A stretch of DNA of 64,000 nucleotides from an uncultured Bacteroides sp. (GCF_905207245.1 NZ_CAJLKP010000015.1:21458-85457); one strand, 5' to 3'. Positions 28,878-38,288 are shown, counted from the stretch's first letter. Numbers and translations: made by a program. Notes: generated from the sequence alone by a model not told the origin.

Positions 28878-30604
28878 GAAAACGAACAGACATCATCCTC
28901 GTCTCCCTATTCTTTATAGCCTGTTGGATATTCTTCTTCTGGCTATATCCATACCATCTGTACTATAAAGAACAGATAACTTTATGTATACTTCAATCCG
29001 ACTTCCTGCAAACGTACCTGCAAAAACCGGCATTCCTTACTGAAATCTGTGGTGATTACCTCACCCAGTTTTTCTTGTGGACAGGAGGAGGAAGCAGCAT
29101 ATTGACCCTCACATTCCTGCTCACCTGGTCGGGACTCCGGATAGCATTAGCCCGGACAGGTATAACCCGCCACACATCCCTTTGGGCTTTATTACCCATC
29201 ATCGCCGAATGGGCCTTGTCTTGTCATCTGGAATATCCGCTCTCTATGTCCCTTGGACTGCTATTCAGCATCTGGACATTCACACTGCCAACATTGAGCA
29301 CATCAGCACGAACAAGAAGCATACTCCATTCAGCCATGCTTATCTTGCTCTATTGCTCCATAGGTGCCCATTTCCTTGCATATACCCTTTTAGCCATTGC
29401 CTATGAACGCAAACATTCCAACAGCAGTCTGTTCCCTCTTTTTCTACTGATACTCTCCATCCTCATACCCATTGGAGGCAGTTACTTCTACTACCTTACC
29501 CCCAGACAGTCCTATTTTTATCCATTGATAAGCAACTACATGCTACGCCAACCCTTTGCCTTCCTCCTGACGGAATTTTTTCTGCTATTCTCCATTTTGC
29601 CGGCTTTCGTCCCCCGGTTGGATAAGCGATGGATTGCATTGCCCGTAATCTTTGTCCTGAGTGCAGCTACCTTAAGCAAAGCATATAATGCTTCCGAAGA
29701 GAAAACACTTGCTTTCTCCTCCGAAGCTTACTTCGGCCATTGGGATAAAGTCCTCCAACTCAATAAGGACAATGCCCACCCCACCTATCTCAGTGCTTAT
29801 TATACTAATCTCGCCTATGCCCGCCAAGGAAAGCTCTGCGATGAACTCATGCAGCATTATCAACCCGCTTCATACGGACTTTTATTGCAAATCAACGAAT
29901 CAACGGGCTACATATACAGCATGGCAAGCCCCGATGCCCTTATGGAATGCGGTGATATGGCACAAGCCCAACATTCAGCTATGCTTGCCATGACTTTCAC
30001 TCCTCATCAACGCTCCTCGCGCATGATGCGGCGACTGGCAGAAATAGCTATAATCAACGAAGATTATGCCGTAGCCCATAAATACCTGCGTATGCTGTCC
30101 CACACATCCTTACACCGGAAATGGGCAGAAGAACGGCTGGAAATCATCAACTCCGGACAGTGTGATTCCATCCCCTACTGGACCCACAAACGCCAGATGC
30201 TTCCACAACAGGATACACTATTTTCCGCCAACCAATGGCGCACCTCACTGGCTAATCTGATTGAAAACAATCCTCAGAACAAGATGGCTGCCGACTACCT
30301 GCTATGTTTCCATTTGCTAAACAAAGATCTGGAACATTTCAAGAAAGATTACGACTGTTATTATTATCCGACTTTCGGTTTAACCCCTCCCCGCCTCTAT
30401 CAGGAAGCCTTGATAGCGTGTATGGACGAGAATGCAAATCCGCAGGAACAATTAAAACATTATCGCATCTCTGCCCCAGTGTACAGAGACTGTCTGGAAT
30501 ACCTTTCCATACATGAGGAAGCCCAAGGAGACGGACGCGCTTTGGAAAAGCAATTCGGAAAAACATATTGGTTCTATTATTATTATGCACAACTGAAACC
30601 ATGA
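28874..30604 (+). CDS. Polytopic membrane protein with C-terminal helical repeats (DUF6057-like)
   Basis: 577 residues from the ATG at 28874, preceded by GGAGG and overlapping the upstream stop. Roughly the first 270 residues hold eight to nine membrane helices; the rest is soluble, rich in Trp/Tyr, and reads like TPR helices (YLSAYYTNLAYARQGKL, ADYLLCFHLLNKDL). The layout recalls Bacteroides DUF6057 proteins of unknown role. Overlapping ATGA junctions on both sides show tight coupling with its neighbours. Confidence 0.7.
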   Translation: MRKRTDIILVSLFFIACWIFFFWLYPYHLYYKEQITLCILQSDFLQTYLQKPAFLTEICGDYLTQFFLWTGGGSSILTLTFLLTWSGLRIALARTGITRHTSLWALLPIIAEWALSCHLEYPLSMSLGLLFSIWTFTLPTLSTSARTRSILHSAMLILLYCSIGAHFLAYTLLAIAYERKHSNSSLFPLFLLILSILIPIGGSYFYYLTPRQSYFYPLISNYMLRQPFAFLLTEFFLLFSILPAFVPRLDKRWIALPVIFVLSAATLSKAYNASEEKTLAFSSEAYFGHWDKVLQLNKDNAHPTYLSAYYTNLAYARQGKLCDELMQHYQPASYGLLLQINESTGYIYSMASPDALMECGDMAQAQHSAMLAMTFTPHQRSSRMMRRLAEIAIINEDYAVAHKYLRMLSHTSLHRKWAEERLEIINSGQCDSIPYWTHKRQMLPQQDTLFSANQWRTSLANLIENNPQNKMAADYLLCFHLLNKDLEHFKKDYDCYYYPTFGLTPPRLYQEALIACMDENANPQEQLKHYRISAPVYRDCLEYLSIHEEAQGDGRALEKQFGKTYWFYYYYAQLKP

Positions 30605-32058
30605 AAAGAACTATCATCATACTCATAACAGCCCTGACGCTTTTCTCTTGCGAAAAACGTTCATTACAGGACTATACTGACTGTCCCGTACAGCCACCCC
30701 TGTTTCCTGATTATACAGACATCACCCTGCCTTGCAACATCGCCCCCCTGAATTTCCTGTTGGAAGATGCAGTAACCATCTCCGTCATTGTCCGGGGAAA
30801 GAAAGAATATCAATATGACAGTCACTCACACAAGTTATGTTTCCCCATGAAACGATGGAAACAGATGCTTGCGGATGAAAAAGGCGATACCTTGTCAATA
30901 TCCGTCTATGCAGAGATTTCCCAGCAAAAGATACATTACAAAGATTTCTATTGGTACGTTTCGCCCGACAGCATCGACCGTTGTCTAAGCTACCGATTGA
31001 TAGAGCCGGCTTATGAAATATGGAACATGCTGCAAATCTGCGAACGCAATGTAGAGAATTTCAGTACTCGCTTGCTGGCCGATAACAATATAACCGACCA
31101 CAGTTGCATAAACTGCCATACATCCAACCGTGCTGCCAATCCCACCACATTCATGCATGTGCGTGGCAGCAAAGGAGGTACGGTCTACAGTCGCGACGGA
31201 CAATTGCGCAAAATCAATACAAAAACAGACCGCACAGCCGGTGCCGTCTATGGAGAAATATCCCAGGACGGTCGTTTCGGCATCTTCACCACTGCCGAAA
31301 TCATCCCTATTCTGCACAGCCACCGCACCGAACGCCTGGAAGTTTTTGACAAATGCAGCGATCTCATCCTGATAGACTTTGAACAAGGAACCGTAACCGA
31401 TAATCCCTGCATCACCGGAAAAAACTATCAGGAAACCTTTCCGTGCTTCTCTGCCGATAACCATACCATCTATTTCTGCCGTGCTCCCTATCTGCCTCAG
31501 CCCGACAGTACACGCCAAATGCGTTATGACCTTTACTCCATCTCTTTCAATCCCCAAACCGGACAATTGGGCGACAGTATCCATGAGGTTTTCAGAGCTT
31601 CAGCCGAAGGTAAATCCGTCAGCTTCCCCAAATGCTCACCGGACGGAAAACACCTGCTATTCTCCGTGTCCGATTATGGCACCTTCCCTATCTGGCATCC
31701 TGAAACCGACCTCTGGATGCTGGAGCTCTCCACCGGAAAGATTGATAAAATGAAGCAGACCAATGGACGTTATTCCGACTCTTATCATTCCTGGAGCAGC
31801 AATTCCCACTGGATAGTGTTTGCCTCCAAACGAGATGACCGGGTTTATGGACGTCCCTACTTTGCCCACGTATCCCGAGATGGCAACGTAAGCAAAGCTT
31901 TCCTTCTTCCACAAGAAAATCCGGAAATGTATCTTAACACATTCAAATCTTATAATATACCAGAAATTTATAATACGGCAGAGACATACGATGCCCACGA
32001 ACTACAAAAACTCTACTACCGCAAAGAGGCGGAAAACCTCCGGTATAAAGAGCAGTAG
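30601..32058 (+). CDS. Beta-propeller (TolB/PD40-like) lipoprotein with a CxxCH motif
   Basis: 485 residues from the ATG at 30601 (ATGA overlap with the preceding gene), lipobox LFSC. Propeller repeats are visible: GEISQDGRFGIFT, ETFPCFSADNHTIYFC, SFPKCSPDGKHLLFS, SYHSWSSNSHWIVFASKRDD. Before the propeller is one CINCH (CxxCH) heme-c-type motif near residue 165. Such proteins have been seen in Bacteroidetes, but I know of no defined function. Co-occurrence with a membrane protein and a porin suggests an envelope complex. Confidence 0.75.
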   Translation: MKRTIIILITALTLFSCEKRSLQDYTDCPVQPPLFPDYTDITLPCNIAPLNFLLEDAVTISVIVRGKKEYQYDSHSHKLCFPMKRWKQMLADEKGDTLSISVYAEISQQKIHYKDFYWYVSPDSIDRCLSYRLIEPAYEIWNMLQICERNVENFSTRLLADNNITDHSCINCHTSNRAANPTTFMHVRGSKGGTVYSRDGQLRKINTKTDRTAGAVYGEISQDGRFGIFTTAEIIPILHSHRTERLEVFDKCSDLILIDFEQGTVTDNPCITGKNYQETFPCFSADNHTIYFCRAPYLPQPDSTRQMRYDLYSISFNPQTGQLGDSIHEVFRASAEGKSVSFPKCSPDGKHLLFSVSDYGTFPIWHPETDLWMLELSTGKIDKMKQTNGRYSDSYHSWSSNSHWIVFASKRDDRVYGRPYFAHVSRDGNVSKAFLLPQENPEMYLNTFKSYNIPEIYNTAETYDAHELQKLYYRKEAENLRYKEQ

Positions 32059-32148
32059 CCGCCCGAAGTTGAAATCGTAAATTCGACTTTCTTCTCAACC
32101 TTTTTTCATTTAAGTTGTTCAATGGGCATTCACCAAAACCTAACTTAA

Positions 32149-33429
32149 ATGAAGACAATCTTAAAAGTAATGTTTCTGTTATGCGGTGCCGGACTTATTC
32201 CCTCCGCAGCCAAAGCGCAAGAAAAAGTAGTTATTGATGACGAAGCTCCCAACGGGATCGTCATGGTCACCCTCGACAAAGCAGGTGACGAAATCGTTCG
32301 CATCATGAACGAGTCGCAGTTCAGATATATCCACGACCCACAAGCTCCCCGCTTCCTACTGATGGACAAGAAAGGGAAGTTTGCCCTCGGTATCGGTGGA
32401 TATGTACGCGCCACAGCCGAGTATGACTTTGGGGGCATTGTGGATAACATAGACTTTATCCCTGCCGACATCCCCAACTCCAGCAAAGTGAAAAATCAGT
32501 TCCAGATGGATGCGCGCACTTCCACTATCTTCCTGAAACTGGTGGGTCACACCAGGCTGCTGGGTGATTTTGTGGTATACACAGCCGGTAACTTCCGGGG
32601 TGGCGACAAAGCGTTTCAATTGCGTAATGCCTACATGTCGTTCCTTAACTTCACCGTAGGTTACACATACGGCGGCTTCATGGACCTGGCAGCTTTGCCT
32701 TCCACCATCGACTACCAAGGTCCTAACGGCGCCAGTTTCTACCGTGCCACCCAACTTGCTTACACGTACAAAGGCCTGAAGAATTGGCGTTTTCATGCTT
32801 CTATAGAAGTACCAAGCGTAGACGGCACTACCAACGACCAGCTTACTGTTGCCCAGCAACGCATGCCGGACTTCACAGCTTACGCCCAGTATGGCTGGGG
32901 AGCAAACAGTCATCTCCGTGTAGGCGGCCTTGTTCGTAGCATGACCTATACCAGCACGCTCAGCGACAAAGCATCCGATGTGACCGGATGGGGTGTACAG
33001 GCATCCACTTCTTTCAATCTCAGCAAGAAGTGGGAGATTTTCGGGCAAGCCACTTACGGAAAAGGTATCGGACAATATCTGAATGACATCAGCAACCTGA
33101 ATGTGGACATTGTTCCTGACCCGGAAAAAGAGGGTAAGATGCAGGCATTGCCTATGTTAGGCTGGTTTGCGGGAGCACAATATAACATCTGTCCGAAGGT
33201 ATTCGTATCCGGCACTTACAGTATGTCACGGCTTTATTCTGAGAATGGTTATCCTAACGACCGACCAAGCAGCTACCGTTACGGACAGTATCTTGTAGCG
33301 AATGTATTTTGGAATGTAACTCCCAATATGCAGGTAGGGGCGGAATACTTACGTGGCTGGCGCACGGATTTCAGTAACTCTACGCATCATGCCAACCGAA
33401 TGAATCTGTTGGTGCAGTATTCGTTCTAA
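32149..33429 (+). CDS. DcaP-like outer-membrane porin
   Basis: 426 residues with a signal peptide ending SAAKA. A short N-terminal stretch is followed by a beta barrel typical of DcaP/OprO-type porins (GKFALGIGGYVRATAEYDFGG, RNAYMSFLNFTVGYTYGGF) ending in a C-terminal Phe (VQYSF), the usual BAM signal. It lies 90 bp after the propeller gene, same direction, with a hairpin terminator downstream. Substrate unknown; small anionic solutes are typical for the family. Confidence 0.8.
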   Translation: MKTILKVMFLLCGAGLIPSAAKAQEKVVIDDEAPNGIVMVTLDKAGDEIVRIMNESQFRYIHDPQAPRFLLMDKKGKFALGIGGYVRATAEYDFGGIVDNIDFIPADIPNSSKVKNQFQMDARTSTIFLKLVGHTRLLGDFVVYTAGNFRGGDKAFQLRNAYMSFLNFTVGYTYGGFMDLAALPSTIDYQGPNGASFYRATQLAYTYKGLKNWRFHASIEVPSVDGTTNDQLTVAQQRMPDFTAYAQYGWGANSHLRVGGLVRSMTYTSTLSDKASDVTGWGVQASTSFNLSKKWEIFGQATYGKGIGQYLNDISNLNVDIVPDPEKEGKMQALPMLGWFAGAQYNICPKVFVSGTYSMSRLYSENGYPNDRPSSYRYGQYLVANVFWNVTPNMQVGAEYLRGWRTDFSNSTHHANRMNLLVQYSF

Positions 33430-33465
33430 GATAAAGTATTGATTAAAATAGCAAAAGAAACAAGA

Positions 33466-33510
33466 ATGGTGCAAATATCAATAGTATAGTAACTAAGAGA
33501 TTTGCACCAT
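33466..33510. terminator. Terminator after the porin gene
   Basis: Perfect 11-bp inverted repeat ATGGTGCAAAT (33466-33476) / ATTTGCACCAT (33500-33510) between converging porin and toxin genes, followed by TGTTTTG on the plus strand. Confidence 0.6.
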
Positions 33511-33531
33511 ATGTTTTGTCTTTCTTTATCT

Positions 33532-33843
33532 TTAAACACTCAATGTTTTGGGGTTCCGACGAACATCCCATACTGCGGCAATTTCCACAGTTTGAGTTTC
33601 TTCGAGTACCCTATAGATTAGTTTATAATACTTATGCACAACAAGGGAACGATAAACTTCTACCTGATCTTCTAAAGATGATTCCAGAGGACCGGCGTAG
33701 GGATTCTTAATAAGAACTAAGCATGATTTCACAAGTAAGTCGTTCAAAACTGAAGCCATTCTTTCATTCTGGCTCCACGACAGAGTGTAATAATAAATTG
33801 CTTTTAAACTATTTAGAGCAGTTTCAGTCCAAACTACATTCAT
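33532..33843 (-). CDS. RelE/ParE-superfamily toxin
   Basis: 103 residues from the ATG at 33843, which overlaps the antitoxin stop (TAATG) and has better spacing to AGAAGG than the ATG six bases upstream. Fold features fit ParE/RelE: WTETALNSLKAIYYY helix, then YRSLVVHKYYKLIYRVLEE and VEIAAVWDVRRNP strands. These act as gyrase poisons or mRNA interferases. The second gene of a two-gene unit. Confidence 0.8.
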   Translation of the reverse strand: MNVVWTETALNSLKAIYYYTLSWSQNERMASVLNDLLVKSCLVLIKNPYAGPLESSLEDQVEVYRSLVVHKYYKLIYRVLEETQTVEIAAVWDVRRNPKTLSV

Positions 33844-34160
33844 TACCATAGCCTTCTACGCGCCAGAACCTCTTCTGTAGTGTATACTCTCCCCGCTTTA
33901 CTATCTTCCCGTGACTTCCTCAACTCCTCCTTCAACTCCTCTACCGTAAACTGGCAGGGAGCGTTCCGATAATCATATTCTTCCTCCTCTTGCATCAGAC
34001 GCAAGGCATAGTCCCGTATTTCCTGTACGATTCTCGGGTTCTCAATCTGCATTACAGATTGCACTGTTTCCACTTTCAGGCTATTTAAATCGGGCCCGTA
34101 AGCCGCAGCAGGTTCATTCACCGTTTGCTTTTGTTCTTCGGAATCAGGATATTTTTTCAT
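33843..34160 (-). CDS. Antitoxin of the RelE/ParE-type pair
   Basis: 105 residues from the ATG at 34160, five bases after GGAG (an upstream GTG in frame is less likely). Rich in Glu/Arg; the C-terminal FTVEELKEELRKSREDSKAGRVYTTEEV resembles toxin-neutralising tails. The N-terminal half has no clear DNA-binding motif that I can name. Upstream gene of the pair, with its own promoter. Confidence 0.7.
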   Translation of the reverse strand: MKKYPDSEEQKQTVNEPAAAYGPDLNSLKVETVQSVMQIENPRIVQEIRDYALRLMQEEEEYDYRNAPCQFTVEELKEELRKSREDSKAGRVYTTEEVLARRRLW

Positions 34161-34189
34161 AATCACTCCTTTCTTTGATATTGTAACAA

Positions 34190-34197
34190 CAAAAGTA
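34190..34197 (-). promoter_or_regulatory. -7 promoter element TACTTTTG for the toxin-antitoxin pair
   Basis: It matches TAnnTTTG on the minus strand, 30 bp before the antitoxin start. The ribosome binding site AAAGGAG follows. Confidence 0.5.
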
Positions 34198-34275
34198 CAT
34201 AATATTATCCGTAAAAAATCCTCGTTTCCTTAAAAGTTTTATTGAAAAGAAATATTCGGGATATACTTTATGACA

Positions 34276-34310
34276 AAGCCGTCTCAAGTATAATATACCC
34301 AAGACGGCTT
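34276..34310 (-). terminator. Terminator of the FadL-like gene
   Basis: AAGCCGTCT (34276-34284) pairs with AGACGGCTT (34302-34310). It lies 27 bp past the stop of the minus-strand FadL-like gene, with T-rich sequence beyond it on that strand. Confidence 0.65.
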
Positions 34311-34337
34311 CTGCTATATAAATAAGTAATTATGAAA

Positions 34338-35669
34338 TCAGAAACTGTAATCGATGCTAAGACCGAACACTTTGTTAGTACGGCTGTATACGTTCGTACC
34401 GCTCAATCCGGTGCCATTATAATTCTGAGAAGTTTTCGTATAATCTTCATAGGTTGTCCACATATAACCCACGTTCAGATTAGCTTTTTCACTCAACTTC
34501 AACTTTGCTCCAAAGCCCAAAGTATAAGAATCGCAAGAAAAGCTGGTGTCGCTCTGATAGTCGTTAGACAATCCATAGTCTGTAATCTGACCACCGAAAC
34601 TCACAGTCAGACGCTTGACTACATCCCATTCAATACCAGCCAGATACTCGTTTGTTCCCTTCGTCAGATGCTTCTGCTTGCCGCCGGCCATTCCCGCACT
34701 CTTATCATCAAAGAAGTGATACTCTACAGATGCACGCAACACCGGAAGAAATTCATAAGCAGCAGCTACAGATAGCATGGAAGGAATATCATTGGGAGTG
34801 TTCACACCATGCTTGTAATCCGCCAATTCACTTTCAGCGGCACCAATCATACGAAGCGAGTTCTCTTTAGTGGAATTCTCAATGTTCAGGTTAGTCATAA
34901 ACTCATACTTTGCACCAATGTTCAGCTTGCCCAACTTAGCATCCAAGCCGATAACCGGAGTAAATCCCCATCCGGTCTGGCTGCAATCCAAGTCGATGCC
35001 GATAAGTTCCGTGCCGACAGGTATTGTTCCTCCGGCAGGCGAAGGCAAATCCATAGCAGCACTGGCATTTAATGCACCCTGATAGCCACCGGTAAAGTAG
35101 TTCATACGACCACCCGCAAAAACAGAAAGCCAGTCTGTTGCCTTATAAGTCAAACCCAACTGTACAGAGTAGATGTACTGTTTGCCATCCATATAGCTTT
35201 TCAGCGAATAGGCATTGCTCGGAATTTTTTGGGCTCCCAATCCGCCTATCACCATAGCATCGAACATGGGAAGACCATCATCAAACGAGGCTTTTCCACC
35301 ACCGCCAGTAATGCCGAAAAAGCCGGAAAGTGTCCAGTCACCCATCTTATAAGCAGCAAACAAACTGGGAATAACAGGCGCGGATGCCTTACCCTCATAA
35401 TACTTATTCAGCCCCAAACCTTCGCACGAAGCATCGATATTTCTTGTTTGGAAAGCACTCTGAATGCTCAAAGACATATGAAAGCCGTCAGCCGGTAAAA
35501 ATGCCAGACCTGCCGGATTGGACAAAGCACCGTCTATTTCTGTTGTAGCACCGCGGGATAACATGCGGAGAAAAGCAGCATGCTGATTTGTATTCGTCAG
35601 CAGCCCTCCTGCAAAAGTTGAAGTTGAAACGATTAGCATCATAAAGCTAATCAAGCTAATTTTTCTCAT
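34338..35669 (-). CDS. OmpP1/FadL/TodX-family outer-membrane transporter
   Basis: 443 residues with a signal peptide ending TSTFA. Family marks: GGLLTNTNQHAAFLRMLSRGA near the N-terminus, the DGALSNPAGLAFLP motif (NPA signature), and a 14-strand barrel ending LSIDYSF. FadL-type channels admit hydrophobic molecules. It is a single-gene unit with its own -7 element at 35698-35705 and a terminator. Confidence 0.85.
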   Translation of the reverse strand: MRKISLISFMMLIVSTSTFAGGLLTNTNQHAAFLRMLSRGATTEIDGALSNPAGLAFLPADGFHMSLSIQSAFQTRNIDASCEGLGLNKYYEGKASAPVIPSLFAAYKMGDWTLSGFFGITGGGGKASFDDGLPMFDAMVIGGLGAQKIPSNAYSLKSYMDGKQYIYSVQLGLTYKATDWLSVFAGGRMNYFTGGYQGALNASAAMDLPSPAGGTIPVGTELIGIDLDCSQTGWGFTPVIGLDAKLGKLNIGAKYEFMTNLNIENSTKENSLRMIGAAESELADYKHGVNTPNDIPSMLSVAAAYEFLPVLRASVEYHFFDDKSAGMAGGKQKHLTKGTNEYLAGIEWDVVKRLTVSFGGQITDYGLSNDYQSDTSFSCDSYTLGFGAKLKLSEKANLNVGYMWTTYEDYTKTSQNYNGTGLSGTNVYSRTNKVFGLSIDYSF

Positions 35670-35697
35670 CTAAATCTTTTTTAATTGTTAGCGGGCG

Positions 35698-35705
35698 CAA
35701 AGGTA
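35698..35705 (-). promoter_or_regulatory. -7 promoter element TACCTTTG for the FadL-like gene
   Basis: It matches TAnnTTTG on the minus strand, 29 bp before the start codon. Confidence 0.55.
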
Positions 35706-35876
35706 CAATAATATTGCACATCAGAAAGTGTTTTGTGCAAAAAGATGCATCACAGACAAAATTTAATTGAAAAAAGAAACTGTTTCTAATGAAACTGATA
35801 AAGAAAAGATATGGAGGATGTATAACAGAACCGGAAGGAGACAATCGCGTAATCATAAACAACGAATCACAATCTC

Positions 35877-36120
35877 GCAACCAACTAATCTCAAACATGC
35901 AAGGAACTAATCTCTGCGCCGCAAGAAACTAATATTTTCCTTGCATCTAACTATTCATACTATAACTATTTAACTTTCTTACAATATCTGTTGTAAGAAA
36001 CTAATATAATTATTGTAAGAAACAAACACAATTGATGTACGAATAATTAGATGCAAGGAAAATATTAGTTTCTTGCGGCGCGGAAATTAGTTTCTTGCAA
36101 GAGCAGAATTAGTCTGCCGC
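35877..36120. repeat. Mirrored array of 22-bp units forming a large palindrome
   Basis: Units share a 13-bp core close to GCAAGAAACTAAT plus 9 variable bases, repeating every 22 bp. Plus-orientation units start at 35877, 35899, 35921 and 35943, with two more at 35993 and 36015. The inverted cores begin at 36064, 36086 and 36108, also exactly 22 bp apart. The two halves give a perfect 35-bp inverted repeat (35916-35950 / 36047-36081), and weaker pairing extends outward. It is noncoding (the period is not a multiple of three). No gene, transposase or CRISPR gene adjoins it. Function unknown. Confidence 0.8.
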
Positions 36121-36260
36121 AAGTGTGCAATTGACAGGGAAGGCTACCCGTCCCCCCCTGCTACTTCTGAACCTTATCATTCACACACGTGTTATTTATA
36201 CTAAGTATGCCATCATCATTAGCTTATACCAAGTAAATGAGCATAATTAATTCGTATATT

Positions 36261-36355
36261 GAGTATCTGTCATCCTGAGCTTGTCGAAGGATCTCATCCC
36301 TATAGAAACACAAAGAGAGTAGATGCTTCGACTACGCTCAGCATGACAGATACTC
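36261..36355. repeat. REP-like inverted repeat
   Basis: GAGTATCTGTCATCCTGAGC (from 36261) pairs with the complementary arm 36326-36355 (CTTCGACTACGCTCAGCATG then ACAGATACTC), with a few mismatches. The CATCCTGAGC..GTCGAAGG text resembles a repeat seen between genes in many bacterial genomes. It sits 66 bp before the D-lactate dehydrogenase gene. The rest of 36121-36420 shows nothing notable. Confidence 0.6.
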
Positions 36356-36420
36356 TTAATATATAAAGTAATTGGGAGAACATACTTACTATATATTAAA
36401 TTCTAAAAATTTCAGAAATT

Positions 36421-37419
36421 ATGGCATATACAATTGCTTTTTTCGGCACCAAACCCTATGACGAGGCTTCGTTCAATGAGAAGAATAAAGAGTACGATTT
36501 TGAGCTCCGCTATTATAAAGGGCACCTGAACAAACACAATGTGATACTGACACAGGGTGTGGATGCCGTCTGCATATTTGTAAACGACACCGCAGACGCG
36601 GAAGTGCTCCGCATGATGGCGGACAATGGCGTGAAGTTATTGGCACTGCGTTGTGCCGGATATAACAATGTAGACCTGAAAGCGGCTGCCGATTGTGGTA
36701 TCACAGTGGTACGTGTACCCGCCTACTCGCCCTATGCCGTAGCAGAATATACCGTGGCTCTCATGCTGTCGCTGAACCGGAAAATTCCACGCGCTACTTG
36801 GCGCACCCGTGACGGAAACTTCTCCCTACATGGACTGCTTGGTTTCGATATGTATGGCAAGACAGTCGGCATCATCGGTACGGGAAAAATTGCCAAGAAA
36901 CTTATCATGATTCTGCGCGGTTTCGGCATGAACATACTGGCTTATGACCTATACCCCGACTATAACTTTGCCCGTGAGCATCAAGTGGTGTACACCACGC
37001 TGGACGAACTTTACCACAGTTCGGACATCATCTCCCTGCACTGCCCGCTCACCGAGCAGACCAAATATCTCATTAACGACTACTCCATCAGCAAGATGAA
37101 AGAGGGCGTAATGATTATCAATACCGGACGCGGACAACTGATTCATACCAACGCACTGATAGAAGGATTGAAGAACAAGAAGATCGGTTCCGCCGGACTG
37201 GACGTGTACGAAGAAGAAGGCGAATACTTCTACGAAGACCAGTCGGACCGCATCATCGATGATGATGTACTGGCACGCCTGCTTTCCTTCAACAATGTCA
37301 TCGTCACTTCACATCAGGCGTTCTTCACCCGTGAGGCATTGGAGAATATCGCCACTACCACACTTCAGAATATCAAAGACTTTGCAAGCGGAAAAGCCTT
37401 GGAAAATAAAGTGATATAG
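36421..37419 (+). CDS. ldhA: D-lactate dehydrogenase (2-hydroxyacid dehydrogenase)
   Basis: 332 residues, usual length. It reduces pyruvate to D-lactate with NADH. The Rossmann motif GIIGTGKIA, the substrate-site stretch LRCAGYNNVDL, catalytic Arg in NTGRGQLI, Glu in GLDVYEEEGEYF and His in TSHQAFFT are all present. The YEEEGEYFYEDQSD loop is typical of fermentative D-LDH rather than phosphoglycerate dehydrogenase. Confidence 0.9.
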   Translation: MAYTIAFFGTKPYDEASFNEKNKEYDFELRYYKGHLNKHNVILTQGVDAVCIFVNDTADAEVLRMMADNGVKLLALRCAGYNNVDLKAAADCGITVVRVPAYSPYAVAEYTVALMLSLNRKIPRATWRTRDGNFSLHGLLGFDMYGKTVGIIGTGKIAKKLIMILRGFGMNILAYDLYPDYNFAREHQVVYTTLDELYHSSDIISLHCPLTEQTKYLINDYSISKMKEGVMIINTGRGQLIHTNALIEGLKNKKIGSAGLDVYEEEGEYFYEDQSDRIIDDDVLARLLSFNNVIVTSHQAFFTREALENIATTTLQNIKDFASGKALENKVI

Positions 37420-37432
37420 CTACGAGCTACAA

Positions 37433-37500
37433 AGCTACAAGCTACAAGTCCTTGCGGTATGATCGCGCCCATATAGCGTAGCTACTTGTAGCTTGTAGCT
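37433..37500. terminator. 16-bp perfect inverted repeat after ldhA
   Basis: AGCTACAAGCTACAAG (37433-37448) pairs exactly with 37485-37500. The GCTACAA unit recurs in tandem in each arm. Likely a terminator or intergenic REP-type hairpin. Confidence 0.55.
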
Positions 37501-37583
37501 CAAGTAGCTTTTAGCTCACAAAACTTTTTCAAAACCAGTTTGTTATCTATACATATCAACCATTTAAAAGAAAGGAATTAATT

Positions 37584-38288
37584 ATGAAAAAAGTAATAGA
37601 CAAAGCGGAAAGCCGTGGACGTGCTCTATATGACTGGCTCGACAGCCACCATACTTTCAGCTTCGACACCTACTATAACCCGCGCCGCATGAACTTCGGT
37701 GCCCTGCGCGTACTAAACGACGACCGTGTAGAACCAGGCAAAGGCTTCGGTACCCATCCACATAAAAACATGGAAATTATCTCCATCCCTCTGAAAGGAA
37801 AGCTGAAACATGGCGACAGCCAGAAGAACAGCCGCTCCATCACACCGGGCGATATACAGACCATGAGTGCCGGTACCGGTATTTATCACAGCGAAATGAA
37901 CGGCAGTGACACCGAACCGGTAGAATTCCTGCAAATCTGGGTAATGCCGGAGAAGCTGAACACACCACCGGCCTATCAGGATTATGACATCCGACCGTTG
38001 CTGCGCAAGAACGAACTGACACTGATTGTTTCACCGGACGGTGACGCTCCTGCCAAGATGCTGCAACAGGCATGGTTCTCCATCGGAGAGATAGAAGCAG
38101 GCAAAAAGATTGGCTATCACATGCACCAGTCGCATGCGGGTGTGTACATCTTCGTGATTGAAGGTGAAGTGAAGGTGGACGATACAGTGCTCTCACGCCG
38201 CGACGGCATGGGTGTATATGACACTCACAGCTTTGAGCTGGAAACACTGAAAGACTCGCATATCCTGCTGATGGAAGTGCCGATGTAA
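37584..38288 (+). CDS. Pirin family protein
   Basis: 234 residues with two cupin domains. The metal ligands of pirin/YhhW are present in the N-terminal cupin: His58 and His60 (GTHPHKNME), His102 and Glu104 (YHSEMN). Homologues such as YhhW show quercetin dioxygenase activity in vitro; the physiological role in anaerobes is unclear. AAAGGAATT precedes the ATG. Confidence 0.88.
   Translation: MKKVIDKAESRGRALYDWLDSHHTFSFDTYYNPRRMNFGALRVLNDDRVEPGKGFGTHPHKNMEIISIPLKGKLKHGDSQKNSRSITPGDIQTMSAGTGIYHSEMNGSDTEPVEFLQIWVMPEKLNTPPAYQDYDIRPLLRKNELTLIVSPDGDAPAKMLQQAWFSIGEIEAGKKIGYHMHQSHAGVYIFVIEGEVKVDDTVLSRRDGMGVYDTHSFELETLKDSHILLMEVPM

Noticed and set aside
35877..36120. CRISPR array
   Set aside because: Repeats are degenerate, the 22-bp period leaves only 9-bp variable parts, orientation flips at the centre, and no cas genes are near.
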